DNA from: UBA961 sp041191145
GTDB taxonomy: Bacteria; Bacteroidota; Ignavibacteria; Kapaibacteriales; UBA961
Direction of reading: 5' to 3'
NCBI GenBank assembly: GCA_041191145.1
Contig: JBEEPK010000067.1
Coordinates: 1-19,210, forward strand
Length of the DNA stretch: 19,210 nt
The notes under the pieces were generated by a model. It was not told the origin of the DNA. It was given only the letters and a program-made list of their open reading frames with translations, and did no database searches. The position numbers and the translations under genes were made by a program. Shown here piece after piece: positions 1 to 7,915 of this stretch; position 1 is the first letter of the stretch, and every line of letters starts with the position of its first letter.

Positions 1-353
1 CCATAAGTGGCAACTGTTCCCAAGGCAGGATACAAAAGGTTACCATATTCATTGGCAAAAGAAATGGCTTGTCCATCGACTGCCCCCCAATTTTTCAATG
101 CAGTTTTTCTCATGTCCTCATCATAAGGCATGAGTGAAATGGATGTCCCTAATACAATCCCGGCTGTCAATAGCGATGAATTTGATGCTGAAATGATCTC
201 ATTGCCCACATAAGACAAGTCACCCAAACACTTTTGGATATCACCTACCAGTACTGAATCAACTCTTTCGGATTCGAAGGAATGCGAAGTGAATACTGAG
301 GTAAATACACTCGTTATATATATGAAGATTTTGAATATTCTGAGAATTTTCAT
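1..353 (-). CDS. Partial membrane/exported protein, possibly PAP2-family phosphatase (N-terminal part)
   Basis: An open frame starts at ATG 351-353 and runs off the left edge without a stop, giving about 117 residues. The start overlaps the lysC stop as ATGA, so it is probably translationally coupled. The N-terminus (MKILRIFKIFIYITSVF) is basic then hydrophobic, like a signal peptide or membrane anchor. The rest (LVGDIQKCLGDLSYVG..., then a Gly/Ala-rich hydrophobic stretch, then DGQAISFANEYGN) resembles the segment that precedes the catalytic core in membrane-associated PAP2 phosphatases of this bacterial group. The catalytic KxxxxxxRP, SGH and RxxxxxH motifs would lie beyond the window, so the family call is a guess from overall pattern. 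A plain hypothetical membrane protein is the alternative. Confidence 0.45.
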   Translation of the reverse strand, partial: MKILRIFKIFIYITSVFTSVFTSHSFESERVDSVLVGDIQKCLGDLSYVGNEIISASNSSLLTAGIVLGTSISLMPYDEDMRKTALKNWGAVDGQAISFANEYGNLLYPALGTVATY

Positions 354-1693
354 GTGCATTGAGCATGAATTTCTTTGAGAATATTTTCTGCATGAACGGA
401 ATCCACCAAAGCGGATATAGTATTCTTCTGAATTCCACTAAACATTATTGGCGATTCATCATTACCATAAATGATCTCATGAAATTTTTTAACAGCTTCC
501 TTTGAGTTAGTATTCCTAAAATTTGGTCCTATGGCACTAATCAAAGCATATTCCCCAATTTCAGCATTATTGTCTTCTTCCAAATGCTTGACATACTCTT
601 CGATTTTACTTACTGAAACATCATAAATCAATCCAATGGATGAATCAATCATAACCGAAATCATTGGCTTCAATCCTGACAATTGCTCCAATTCTTTCAT
701 CAATTCACTCATTGAATGTTCATTCGAAACTTGCGTTGCTCGAACTTGAACAAATGAAACAGGCTTCCTTACAATCACTGATCTCATACCATACGCTGTT
801 TCGTCACCCATGCGAGTTATGGTTGTCCCTCTATCAGATGCTTTAAATGTATTACGCACATGTACCGGTATATCTTTCTGCAAGGCAGGAAGTATCGTTT
901 CTGGATGTAATACTTTTGCTCCAAAAAAAGACAGCATGCGAGCTTCATCAAAACTCATGCATTCTAAATATCGTGCATGTGGGATCACTCTTGGATCGGC
1001 ACTTGCAATCCCACTCACATCTGTCCATATGATAATTTCTTCAGCTTCCAACACTGCACCAAAAATCGCTGCTGAGTAATCTGAACCGCCTCGACCCAGT
1101 GTGGTCGTGCGATTATCATCATCAGAGCCAATGAAACCCTGTGTGACAACTATATCACATTGCTCAAACAATGGCTTCAGAAGCTGATTGGAAAGCAATG
1201 AAGTTTGCTCCATATTTACTTGAGATCCGGGATGCAAGTCATGAGTCTTCATCGATGTACGTGCATCAAACCACTGAACATTGAGATGACTTCCCAATAA
1301 TCCAGTCAATATTATCGTAGAAAACAACTCGCCGCATGAAGCAATCGCATCTTGTGAGCGATCCGTGCATTCGCCCAGCAATGCAATGCCTTCACAATAA
1401 GACAGTAAGTGAGAACCTATTTCCTCAATCTGCTTTACGGTGCCTTGCTCCAATCCCAATTCATTGCAAATATCAATATGCCTTTTGATGATTTCTTGAA
1501 TTCTGTGGATTCTATCTTCATCATTCAAATAGACTGAATCGGATGCAATTGACAATAGTTCACTCGTTATGCCGGAACATGCGGATGAAACAATAAGAAT
1601 CTTATGACCGGAATATTCTTGCGCGATCGACAATACATTTCTCATTGCATTTGCATCTTGAACGGATGTCCCTCCGAACTTCATCACTATCAT
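350..1693 (-). CDS. lysC: Aspartate kinase, monofunctional (LysC type)
   Basis: Phosphorylates L-aspartate with ATP, the first step toward lysine/diaminopimelate, threonine and methionine; cytoplasmic. The 447-residue length is normal for a monofunctional LysC. The N-terminal kinase domain carries KFGGTSV at residues 5-11, a helical insertion at about 45-110, and the nucleotide/substrate-binding GRGGSDYSA at 200-208, followed by WTDVSGIASADPR (223-235) and FFGAKVLHP (256-264). The C-terminal part from about residue 310 fits paired ACT regulatory domains, so feedback inhibition by lysine and/or threonine is expected, though the effector cannot be read from sequence. There is no fused homoserine dehydrogenase. 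The start ATG at 1691-1693 overlaps the acpS stop (ATGA), and its own stop overlaps the start of the next minus-strand gene in the same way. Confidence 0.95.
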   Translation of the reverse strand: MIVMKFGGTSVQDANAMRNVLSIAQEYSGHKILIVSSACSGITSELLSIASDSVYLNDEDRIHRIQEIIKRHIDICNELGLEQGTVKQIEEIGSHLLSYCEGIALLGECTDRSQDAIASCGELFSTIILTGLLGSHLNVQWFDARTSMKTHDLHPGSQVNMEQTSLLSNQLLKPLFEQCDIVVTQGFIGSDDDNRTTTLGRGGSDYSAAIFGAVLEAEEIIIWTDVSGIASADPRVIPHARYLECMSFDEARMLSFFGAKVLHPETILPALQKDIPVHVRNTFKASDRGTTITRMGDETAYGMRSVIVRKPVSFVQVRATQVSNEHSMSELMKELEQLSGLKPMISVMIDSSIGLIYDVSVSKIEEYVKHLEEDNNAEIGEYALISAIGPNFRNTNSKEAVKKFHEIIYGNDESPIMFSGIQKNTISALVDSVHAENILKEIHAQCT

Positions 1694-2106
1694 TGATTAT
1701 TCTCCAGAAGATCATTCAATTGATATGCTCCATGCTCGGACTCTATGATGACAATTGCCATGGCAACAGTATCTGTATGCGAGATTGACACATGAATCGT
1801 ATATGCTCCCCATTTCTCGAGCATTGCTCCTGATAAGACTATTACAGGTTTCCCGCCCTTTTCATTCACTACTCCTATATCCTTGAATGCAAATCCTTTT
1901 GCAATTCCGGTTCCAATTGCCTTGCTGAAAGCTTCTTTTACGGCAAATCGTGCGGCATAATGAGCCATTTTTCCATGAACATAACCATCGCAATATGCCT
2001 GCTCCACAGGAGTGTAGATTCTTCTTGCGAATGCTTCTCCATATTCATTCATCGCAGATTCAATTCTTGCAATGTCAACGATATCCGTACCTATTCCAAG
2101 TATCAT
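1690..2106 (-). CDS. acpS: Holo-[acyl-carrier-protein] synthase
   Basis: Transfers 4'-phosphopantetheine from CoA to the serine of apo-acyl carrier protein, activating it for fatty acid synthesis; cytoplasmic. The 138-residue length is typical. The N-terminal GIGTDIVDIARIE holds the metal-binding Asp8, and ARFAVKEAFSKAIGTG (residues 52-67) holds the second metal ligand Glu58 and the Lys/Ser contacts expected in AcpS. The stretch VSISHTDTVAMAIVI near the C-terminus is the usual ISHt motif. It is the first gene of a minus-strand run with lysC and the PAP2-like gene, all joined by ATGA overlaps, and a promoter-like TAGATTTG lies about 20 bp upstream of the ATG. Confidence 0.95.
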   Translation of the reverse strand: MILGIGTDIVDIARIESAMNEYGEAFARRIYTPVEQAYCDGYVHGKMAHYAARFAVKEAFSKAIGTGIAKGFAFKDIGVVNEKGGKPVIVLSGAMLEKWGAYTIHVSISHTDTVAMAIVIIESEHGAYQLNDLLENNQ

Positions 2107-2126
2107 GTATTAAGCCTCATAATGTG

Positions 2127-2134
2127 CAAATCTA
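2127..2134 (-). promoter_or_regulatory. Candidate Bacteroidota-type -7 element upstream of acpS
   Basis: On the minus strand the sequence reads TAGATTTG, an exact match to the Bacteroidota primary-sigma -7 consensus TAnnTTTG, with its downstream end 20 bp before the acpS ATG. No TTTG is present at the correct distance upstream, so the -33 element is poor. The call rests on the -7 element and on recurrence of the motif at other operon heads in this window. Confidence 0.45.
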
Positions 2135-2212
2135 CGAAATGCAGAGGAAGTCTTTGAGAAGGGAAAAATCAAACGGAATCACTAAGTTGAATCAAATTGA
2201 TGGAGTGATGCA

Positions 2213-3400
2213 ATGATTCCGAATATGCAATCTTATTTCAATACCGAATTGTTCAGCGATGCGAAACATGCTGAATTTCTCACACAACTCAATTTCGCAT
2301 GCGGAGTTCCCATCGAATTCCGAGTTGCTGAAATGCCTATTTTCATTGGGAAAGATTTGCAATTCAAACTTGAGCAATCAGCTATTGACATTATAAAAGC
2401 CTGCATTGATCCCAAACATCTTGCCATTGCAAAGACTGCCATACCGGATGCATTCAATGTGCCAAATCAATCTAATAAACCATTGTTCAGCGTAATTGAT
2501 TTTGCAATCATACAAGACAATAATGGCGAATTCCAGCCAAAAGTTATTGAATTACAGGGTTTTCCTTCTTTATTTGGGTATCAATTGCGTTTTATTGAGT
2601 GTATTTGCAAAGAATATGGGCTAGAGCAATATTCGGGTTTTCCCGGACTCATAAATACTGAATCATATACAACACTTCTCAGAGAATCACTCATTGGGAA
2701 TCATGATCCCGACGAAACATGTCTTTTGGAATATAGACCCGAGCAACAAAAAACCCTACCGGATTTCTCCGTGATTGAACAATTGACCGGTATGAAAACC
2801 ACAGATATCGAATCAGTAAAAAGAGAAGGTAATGTTCTCTATCATCAAAGAAATGGAAAATGGGTTCGTATTCGCAGAATCTTTAATAGAGCAATTGCAG
2901 ATGAATTAGTCGAAAAATCCGCAAAAGTGCCATTTGACTGGCGAGATGATTTGAACATTGAATGGGCAGGGCATCCCAATTGGTATTTTTTGATAAGCAA
3001 ACAATCTTTACCTCTCATCAAGCATAGCGCCATTCCCAAATCAATATTTCTATCAGATCTCCAAGATATTCCACAATCATTGGAACCTTTCGTAATAAAG
3101 CCTCTGTTTGCATTTGCTGGGAAAGGAGTAATAATGGATCCTAAGCCCTCTGACATTGAATCAATACCAATAGATGAGCGCTCAGGTTACATCCTTCAAG
3201 AAAAAATCAACTATGCAGATTGCGTGAAAACTCCTTATGGAGCGAATAAAGTGGAGATACGCATTATGTTGATTTGGCCGGAACAGGAAGAATCTCCCAT
3301 TCCCGTGATGTCACTCGCCAGGACAGGTCGAGGTCCAATGATGGGCGTTCGATACAATAATATGCCCTGGACGGGGTCATCAGGCTGCCTATTCGGTTGA
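2213..3400 (+). CDS. ATP-grasp-like protein of unknown function
   Basis: A 395-residue predicted cytoplasmic protein with no signal peptide or membrane helix. The C-terminal half has ATP-grasp character: FVIKPLFAFAGKGV (293-306) looks like the nucleotide-binding lysine plus glycine-rich loop, LQEK (328-331) like the adenine-contact strand, VEIRIMLIW (347-355) like the EIR metal-binding strand, and LARTGRGPMMGVRYN (368-382) like the closing Arg/Asn segment. The N-terminal half includes VIELQGFPSLFGYQ (111-124), probably part of the substrate-binding side. Such enzymes usually join a carboxylate to an amine or thiol through an acyl-phosphate; the substrate here is unknown. GGAG at 2202-2205, 7 nt before ATG 2213, supports this start over the second Met. 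It stands alone, divergent from acpS and upstream of the sigma operon. Confidence 0.7.
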   Translation: MIPNMQSYFNTELFSDAKHAEFLTQLNFACGVPIEFRVAEMPIFIGKDLQFKLEQSAIDIIKACIDPKHLAIAKTAIPDAFNVPNQSNKPLFSVIDFAIIQDNNGEFQPKVIELQGFPSLFGYQLRFIECICKEYGLEQYSGFPGLINTESYTTLLRESLIGNHDPDETCLLEYRPEQQKTLPDFSVIEQLTGMKTTDIESVKREGNVLYHQRNGKWVRIRRIFNRAIADELVEKSAKVPFDWRDDLNIEWAGHPNWYFLISKQSLPLIKHSAIPKSIFLSDLQDIPQSLEPFVIKPLFAFAGKGVIMDPKPSDIESIPIDERSGYILQEKINYADCVKTPYGANKVEIRIMLIWPEQEESPIPVMSLARTGRGPMMGVRYNNMPWTGSSGCLFG

Positions 3401-3494
3401 GAATATGAGAGAGGATACACTTCTTTCATGATGATTCGTGAACCAAATTCGGACCCAAGCCATGAATGACTTGACTATTATATCCGGTGAGCGC

Positions 3495-3525
3495 TTTGTG
3501 GAAGGGAAAAAGTTCGATAACTTTG
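3495..3525 (+). promoter_or_regulatory. Bacteroidota-type promoter for the ECF sigma operon
   Basis: TTTG at 3495-3498, then 19 nt, then TAACTTTG at 3518-3525, an exact match to the TTTG / TAnnTTTG primary promoter pattern of Bacteroidota. The predicted transcription start is near 3532, about 26 nt before the ATG at 3558. The promoter lies inside the longer open frame that begins at 3438, which argues that the upstream Met codons are not the true start. Confidence 0.65.
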
Positions 3526-3557
3526 GCTTATATCCTTCGGCAACAACAGAAGCACCT

Positions 3558-4130
3558 ATGAACACAATTGCCGCCAAGCAATCGGACTTTGAACGCGAAG
3601 CACTCCCTCATATGAATGCTCTTTACAGCTTTGCTGTGAGATTATGCAGAAATAGAGAGGATGCCCATGATCTTGTACAAGAAACCTTCATGAAAGGTTT
3701 TCGCTTCTTCGACAAATTCGAAAGAGGCACTAACTGTAAGGCATGGTTATTCAGGATTTTGAAGAATACCTATATAAATCAATATAGAAAAGACAAGAGA
3801 GAACCCGATATCGTGGAATATGATGTTATCGAGGAGTTTTACGATCTCATCAAAAGCGATTCCTCCGATTCAACGGATTTGCAAAAAAAGATTTTTGACA
3901 ATCTTCTTGATGACGAAGTGTCCACAGCATTGGAATCACTTCCCGAAACATTCAGAACAGCTATCATACTCTGTGATTTGGAAGGGATGACCTATGAGGA
4001 AATCGCAGAAATCATTGAATGTCCCATCGGAACGGTTCGCTCCCGTTTACATCGCGCTCGTAAAATGCTTGCCTCACAATTGCTTGTGTATGCCAAGCAA
4101 AGAGGTTATGACACCAAAGATTTTGAATAA
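3558..4130 (+). CDS. RNA polymerase sigma factor, ECF subfamily
   Basis: Directs core RNA polymerase to alternative promoters. From ATG 3558 it is 190 residues. Region 2 spans about residues 18-85 (DAHDLVQETFMKGFRFFDKF, then KAWLFRILKNTYINQYRK), which binds core polymerase and the -10 element. Region 4 spans about 122-175, with ESLPETFRTAIILCDLEGMTYEEIA and the recognition helix IGTVRSRLHRARKML. The frame is open upstream to 3438, but the extension is unlike the family, and a good promoter sits inside it, so 3558 is preferred. The next gene encodes a membrane anti-sigma factor 34 nt downstream, followed by a TlpA-like gene, so this is the head of a three-gene operon. The promoter is of the housekeeping type, so autoregulation is not evident. 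Confidence 0.93.
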   Translation: MNTIAAKQSDFEREALPHMNALYSFAVRLCRNREDAHDLVQETFMKGFRFFDKFERGTNCKAWLFRILKNTYINQYRKDKREPDIVEYDVIEEFYDLIKSDSSDSTDLQKKIFDNLLDDEVSTALESLPETFRTAIILCDLEGMTYEEIAEIIECPIGTVRSRLHRARKMLASQLLVYAKQRGYDTKDFE

Positions 4131-4164
4131 AACAGTATTATTATCCATTAATTATTGACGACTC

Positions 4165-5070
4165 GTGAATAAATCATCCAAAGATCTCGAAGAGTATCTT
4201 GCAGCGATGGCCGACGGTGAATATATCGATCCCAAGGTCAAGCAAGAACTAGAGAGCCGTCTTGAGTCAGATCCCGAGTTATCCGTAGCACTTCACATTC
4301 AAACGGCAATGAAAAACATGCTTCACCATAAAAGTGAATCATTGCACATACAAGCACCTGTCGATCTCAGATCTTCTATTTTGAATGGAATCAGAGTTCA
4401 ACAAACACAAGTTTCTCAGAAGACAAAGTCTGGTTCATACTTTGAATCATTCTGGAATGCACTGGATCCGATAGTTTCGGTGTTTTCTCCAAAATTTGCA
4501 ATCCCGGCTGTATTCGCCATTTTCATGGCGGGCTATGTGTACATGTCCGAACAAGTACAATCAGAATCAGTGGTTTTGCCAAATCCCTCGATGTTGAAAG
4601 TTGTACATACCGGAACAAATAATATTTGCTCTCAAGCTTACACTTCTTTTCATGCATATGAAAATGGCGACCTAAAACCGCAGATGTTGACTTCAAATCA
4701 GGAAGAATTATCAAGCTTTTTTGCTGAAAATGGCGTAAAATACACTGTTCATTACCCAAAAATTGACGCCGAACTCATCGGCGGTGTTGTTTCACAAGAG
4801 AAAGGCACTAAATTTGCTCACTTCATTTACAAAGTTGGCGATCACATCATTTATGCCTACGAAGTACCGCAGGGCTTGGTAGATAATCAAACCCTCAGTG
4901 TCAATCCCAGAGCAATGGAAATTGTTAATAAAGCCGACTGGTACTGGGAACAAGAAAACGGTGCTTCAAATACAATGGTTTTGTGGAGATTGGGACCAAA
5001 TCTATGTGTAATGGTTTCTGATCTTCGTACAGAACAATTGTCGGCTCTCTTACATGTAAAGGAAACATAA
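4165..5070 (+). CDS. Membrane-anchored anti-sigma factor
   Basis: A 301-residue single-pass protein predicted to sequester the upstream ECF sigma factor. Residues 1-85 form a charged helical cytoplasmic part (LEEYLAAMADGEY, then a Glu/Lys-rich helix ending ESDPELS), which is the usual anti-sigma layout. One membrane segment lies at about 109-127 (PKFAIPAVFAIFMAGYVYM). About 170 residues follow on the outer side. There is no HxxxCxxC zinc motif in the cytoplasmic part. The only two cysteines, C155 and C281, both fall in the external domain. The start is GTG at 4165; no better in-frame ATG fits the N-terminal helix. The stop overlaps the tlpA-like start (TAATG), indicating coupled translation. 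The function is inferred from position and topology rather than a strong motif. Confidence 0.75.
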   Translation: MNKSSKDLEEYLAAMADGEYIDPKVKQELESRLESDPELSVALHIQTAMKNMLHHKSESLHIQAPVDLRSSILNGIRVQQTQVSQKTKSGSYFESFWNALDPIVSVFSPKFAIPAVFAIFMAGYVYMSEQVQSESVVLPNPSMLKVVHTGTNNICSQAYTSFHAYENGDLKPQMLTSNQEELSSFFAENGVKYTVHYPKIDAELIGGVVSQEKGTKFAHFIYKVGDHIIYAYEVPQGLVDNQTLSVNPRAMEIVNKADWYWEQENGASNTMVLWRLGPNLCVMVSDLRTEQLSALLHVKET

Positions 5071-5621
5071 TGAATCATTTGCGTGGCATATTGTATGCCT
5101 TTTTAGCATTGATCTGTCTGACAAGTACAGATATTATTGCCCAAACTCCGTCATCGGGCAGGGTATATACTGTCGAATCAGTCACAAAATCCGGCGCTGG
5201 GAAAGCAGCCGATCTCATCTGGAAGGATGGAACCAAACAAGTAAATCTCCTGCAATTCGGTGCAGGGAAAGTCATATTCCTGAATTTTTGGGCAACATGG
5301 TGTCCGCCTTGTAGAAAAGAAATCCCCGATATCATAGAATTATCAAAAGAATTCACCGAAGATGAATTGCTCGTTATCGGCGTTTCTATGGATAGAGATG
5401 ATCAAGCATTCAATACCGTCAGCAAATTCGTTCGTTTAAAGAATATTCCTTATCCAATTATCATCGGCAATGACAAAGTTGCTGAAGCGTATGATGGAAT
5501 TGGAGCGATTCCAACAACATTCATCATCAATGCAGATGGCACAGTCAATGAAAAAATCATTGGCGCACGAAGCAAAGAAGATTTTAAGAATGCAATACTG
5601 AGAGCCCTGAAGAAGAAGTAA
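5070..5621 (+). CDS. Exported TlpA/ResA-like thiol-disulfide oxidoreductase
   Basis: A 183-residue thioredoxin-fold protein. Residues 1-24 form a signal peptide (hydrophobic LYAFLALICL, likely cleavage after IIA), so it acts in the periplasm or attached to the membrane. The active site is NFWATWCPPCRKE with Cys78 and Cys81, and the cis-proline loop is GAIPTTF with Pro148. The WCPPC signature is typical of TlpA/ResA reductases that reduce cytochrome c maturation substrates or other exported thiols. The TAATG overlap with the anti-sigma gene means the two are probably made together, so the partner may include the anti-sigma factor's external cysteines. A rho-independent terminator follows immediately. 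The specific substrate is not known. Confidence 0.9.
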   Translation: MNHLRGILYAFLALICLTSTDIIAQTPSSGRVYTVESVTKSGAGKAADLIWKDGTKQVNLLQFGAGKVIFLNFWATWCPPCRKEIPDIIELSKEFTEDELLVIGVSMDRDDQAFNTVSKFVRLKNIPYPIIIGNDKVAEAYDGIGAIPTTFIINADGTVNEKIIGARSKEDFKNAILRALKKK

Positions 5622-5625
5622 ATTG

Positions 5626-5649
5626 AAGTCCCGCTTGCGGGACTTTTTT
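5626..5649 (+). terminator. Rho-independent terminator after the tlpA-like gene
   Basis: AAGTCCCGC / GCGGGACTT form a 9-bp perfect stem around a TT centre (effectively a CTTG loop after opening one pair), followed by six T. It ends the sigma/anti-sigma/tlpA operon and abuts the convergent DUF58 gene. On the minus strand the stem is not followed by a good T tract, so it mainly serves the plus strand. Confidence 0.9.
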
Positions 5650-6541
5650 ATGCATTTGCTCTTTTATACAGATATTCCTTTAGAGCAATTTCATATGGCT
5701 GATTTGTGTCCACTTGAAGATATTCCACTCCCCTTGCCCGGCATTCATGCTTGAGTTCAGACATAAAACGAGCAAATCCATCAGCATATGCTTTTTTGAT
5801 ATGATATGGTTGTGTAATCAACTCTTCTCCTGTTTCAATGTCACGGAAATTTGCATCCAATCCAAATGAGAAATCCTTTTCTCTTGGATCTAATACCTGA
5901 ATTGCCAACACTTCATGTCCATCATGTCTAAAATGCTTCATCGCTTGAATGATTGATGACATCTCATCAAAAAAATCACTAATGATGATGACCATTCCTC
6001 TTCTCGGCAATTGTTCCACCAATTCATGCAAGGCCTTTGCGGTACCTGTAACATTTGATGGAACCGCAGATCCTAAAACTCGGAGCATTTCTCCTAGGTA
6101 TGAGGTTTTCTTTTTTGCGGGAAGATAAGAAACGATGGAATCATTATATAGAGCCAAGCCCGCCGCATCATGCTGTTTCATCATGAGATAAACAAAAGCG
6201 GCTCCAAGACAAGCAGCATAATCAAACTTTGTCACATTTCCTTTCGAAGCATATCCCATAGATGCACTTGTATCAATGATCACGGTGCAACGAAGATTCG
6301 TTTCTTCCTCGAATTGCTTGATGTAAAATCGATTTGTCTTCCCAAGAATTTTCCAATCCAAATAACGCAAATCATCACCGGGATGATATTGTCTATGCTC
6401 GGCAAATTCAACGCTAAAACCATGATATGGAGATTTGTGCATTCCGGACATGAATCCTTCCACAATCAATCGAGCCTTGACTTCTATTGAACCCAATTGC
6501 GCAACTGCCTGAGGAGAAAGATATTTATGCGATCCAATCAT
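5648..6541 (-). CDS. DUF58 domain protein with vWA-like fold
   Basis: A 297-residue predicted cytoplasmic protein. The DUF58 signature HRQYHPGDDLRYLDWK falls at residues 49-64. A von Willebrand factor A-like half follows, with DTSAS at 90-94 matching a metal-dependent adhesion (MIDAS) start, and IIISDFFD in the middle. Such proteins commonly occur next to MoxR AAA+ ATPases and Bat membrane proteins and are thought to work in metal-linked assembly or stress functions. No MoxR or Bat gene is present here. Instead its ATG overlaps the stop of the aminotransferase gene (ATGA), so the two are co-translated. The molecular function is not established. Confidence 0.85.
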   Translation of the reverse strand: MIGSHKYLSPQAVAQLGSIEVKARLIVEGFMSGMHKSPYHGFSVEFAEHRQYHPGDDLRYLDWKILGKTNRFYIKQFEEETNLRCTVIIDTSASMGYASKGNVTKFDYAACLGAAFVYLMMKQHDAAGLALYNDSIVSYLPAKKKTSYLGEMLRVLGSAVPSNVTGTAKALHELVEQLPRRGMVIIISDFFDEMSSIIQAMKHFRHDGHEVLAIQVLDPREKDFSFGLDANFRDIETGEELITQPYHIKKAYADGFARFMSELKHECRARGVEYLQVDTNQPYEIALKEYLYKRANA

Positions 6542-7710
6542 GTACTTTTTCCATAAGCTTGCAAACCAAGTGCCAATCGCTCTATTCCTTTTTTCAATGT
6601 TTCTTCACTTGCGGCAAATGAAATGCGCAATGCACCCGGACATCCAAATGCATCACCGGGAACAAGTGCCAAATGATGATGCTCAAGCAAGTAAGAACAA
6701 AAGTCCACATCATCTTTGATCTCATCAAAAGAAATAAACACATAAAATGCACCATCAGGATTATGGAATTTCAATCCGGGAATCTCAGACAGCATAGCAC
6801 AAGTCAATTCCTTTCTTTGTGCAAAAGAAATTCTCATTCGTTCTATATCCGCATTCCCCTCTTGCAATGCAGCAAGTGATGCCTTTTGAGCAATTGAATT
6901 CGGATGCGAAGTGCTTTGACCTTGTACTTTCGAAACCTCTTTGAACACATGATCGGGAGCATGCATATATCCAATTCTCCAGCCAGTCATTGCATATGCT
7001 TTGGACATTCCATTCACAGTAATCACTCTTGAAGACAATTCAGGGATTGAAGCAGGAGAAAAATGCTTGATATCACTATAGGTAAGCTTCTCATAAATCT
7101 CATCGCTGAGCAAATAACAATCCGATTCTGCAATAATCTCAGCAAATTCCCTAATCTCTTTCTCAGTATACATCATACCGGTGGGATTTGAAGGACTATT
7201 CAAAATCACACATTTGGTTTTTGGCGTGATCGCACTTTTTAATTGACTGGATGTGACTTTATATTGATTGTCATAACCTCCCGAAATGACAATTGGCTTT
7301 GCACCACACATCACCGCCATTGCGGGATAACTCACCCAATACGGCGCGAGGATAATCACTTCATCACCTTCATTGCAAAGTGCCATCAATGTATTGTAAA
7401 TACATTGTTTTGCACCTCCTGACACAATCACATTGGATGCTTTTGCATGTGTAATTCCATTTTCTTCACGGAATTTTTTTGCAATTTCCTCTCGTAATTC
7501 AGCAATTCCATTGGAGTCAGTATAATGAGTGAAATTTTCATTCAATGCTCGAATAGCGGCATCTTTCGCACATTGCGGGGTATTGAAATCAGGTTCCCCA
7601 ACCGATAATGAAACAACATCAATTCCTTCAGCCTTCATTCTCTTGGCTGTATTGGAAATTGCGAGTGTCTGAGCTTCTAGAGCTGATTCAACACGGATTG
7701 ATACATCCAA
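6538..7710 (-). CDS. aspB: Class I/II pyridoxal-phosphate aminotransferase, aspartate aminotransferase-like
   Basis: A PLP enzyme likely to interconvert aspartate/oxaloacetate and glutamate/2-oxoglutarate. From TTG 7710 it is 390 residues. Visible fold-type I features are SVGEPDFNTP near the N-terminus, NSPSNPTGMMY (PLP-contact Asn), SDEIYEKL (PLP-ring Asp), and NGMSKAYAMTGWRIGY with the Schiff-base lysine at about residue 237 from this start. The frame is open upstream to 7743, but no ATG exists near the conserved N-terminus. TTG 7710 gives MDVSIRVESALEAQTLAIS, which fits the family best; GTG 7716 is the alternative. It is followed by DUF58 with an ATGA overlap. Substrate specificity among aspartate, aromatic and related amino acids cannot be fixed by eye. 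Confidence 0.88.
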   Translation of the reverse strand: MDVSIRVESALEAQTLAISNTAKRMKAEGIDVVSLSVGEPDFNTPQCAKDAAIRALNENFTHYTDSNGIAELREEIAKKFREENGITHAKASNVIVSGGAKQCIYNTLMALCNEGDEVIILAPYWVSYPAMAVMCGAKPIVISGGYDNQYKVTSSQLKSAITPKTKCVILNSPSNPTGMMYTEKEIREFAEIIAESDCYLLSDEIYEKLTYSDIKHFSPASIPELSSRVITVNGMSKAYAMTGWRIGYMHAPDHVFKEVSKVQGQSTSHPNSIAQKASLAALQEGNADIERMRISFAQRKELTCAMLSEIPGLKFHNPDGAFYVFISFDEIKDDVDFCSYLLEHHHLALVPGDAFGCPGALRISFAASEETLKKGIERLALGLQAYGKST

Positions 7711-7761
7711 ACTCACTGATTCACCCGGAAGAATATACAACAAGTGGCGATATGCTTGTAA

Positions 7762-7780
7762 TGAAGGATGAATTCCTTCA
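7762..7780. repeat. 7-bp inverted repeat in the aspB-xseA divergent spacer
   Basis: TGAAGGA, 5-nt spacer TGAAT, then TCCTTCA: a perfect palindrome 52 nt upstream of the preferred aspB start, in the 205-bp region between the divergent aspB and xseA genes. It could be an operator or a 5' leader hairpin for aspB. No clear complete promoter is visible on either strand in this spacer; TTAATTTG on the minus strand is only a near-match to the -7 motif. Confidence 0.35.
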
Positions 7781-7915
7781 ATTTGAACATGGACAAATTA
7801 ACATCTTGGCATGACCTGACAATTCCAAATGAATAAAGAAATACTCTCATCATTCATGCATGGAAAATTTCTAAATTGAGCATACGGTTTCCCTGAATTC
7901 AAATTGAGACTTATC

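Noticed and set aside
350..1693. Three plus-strand open frames of 60-89 codons inside lysC
   Set aside because: They are shadows of a well-conserved minus-strand gene, with no independent start signals or recognisable products.
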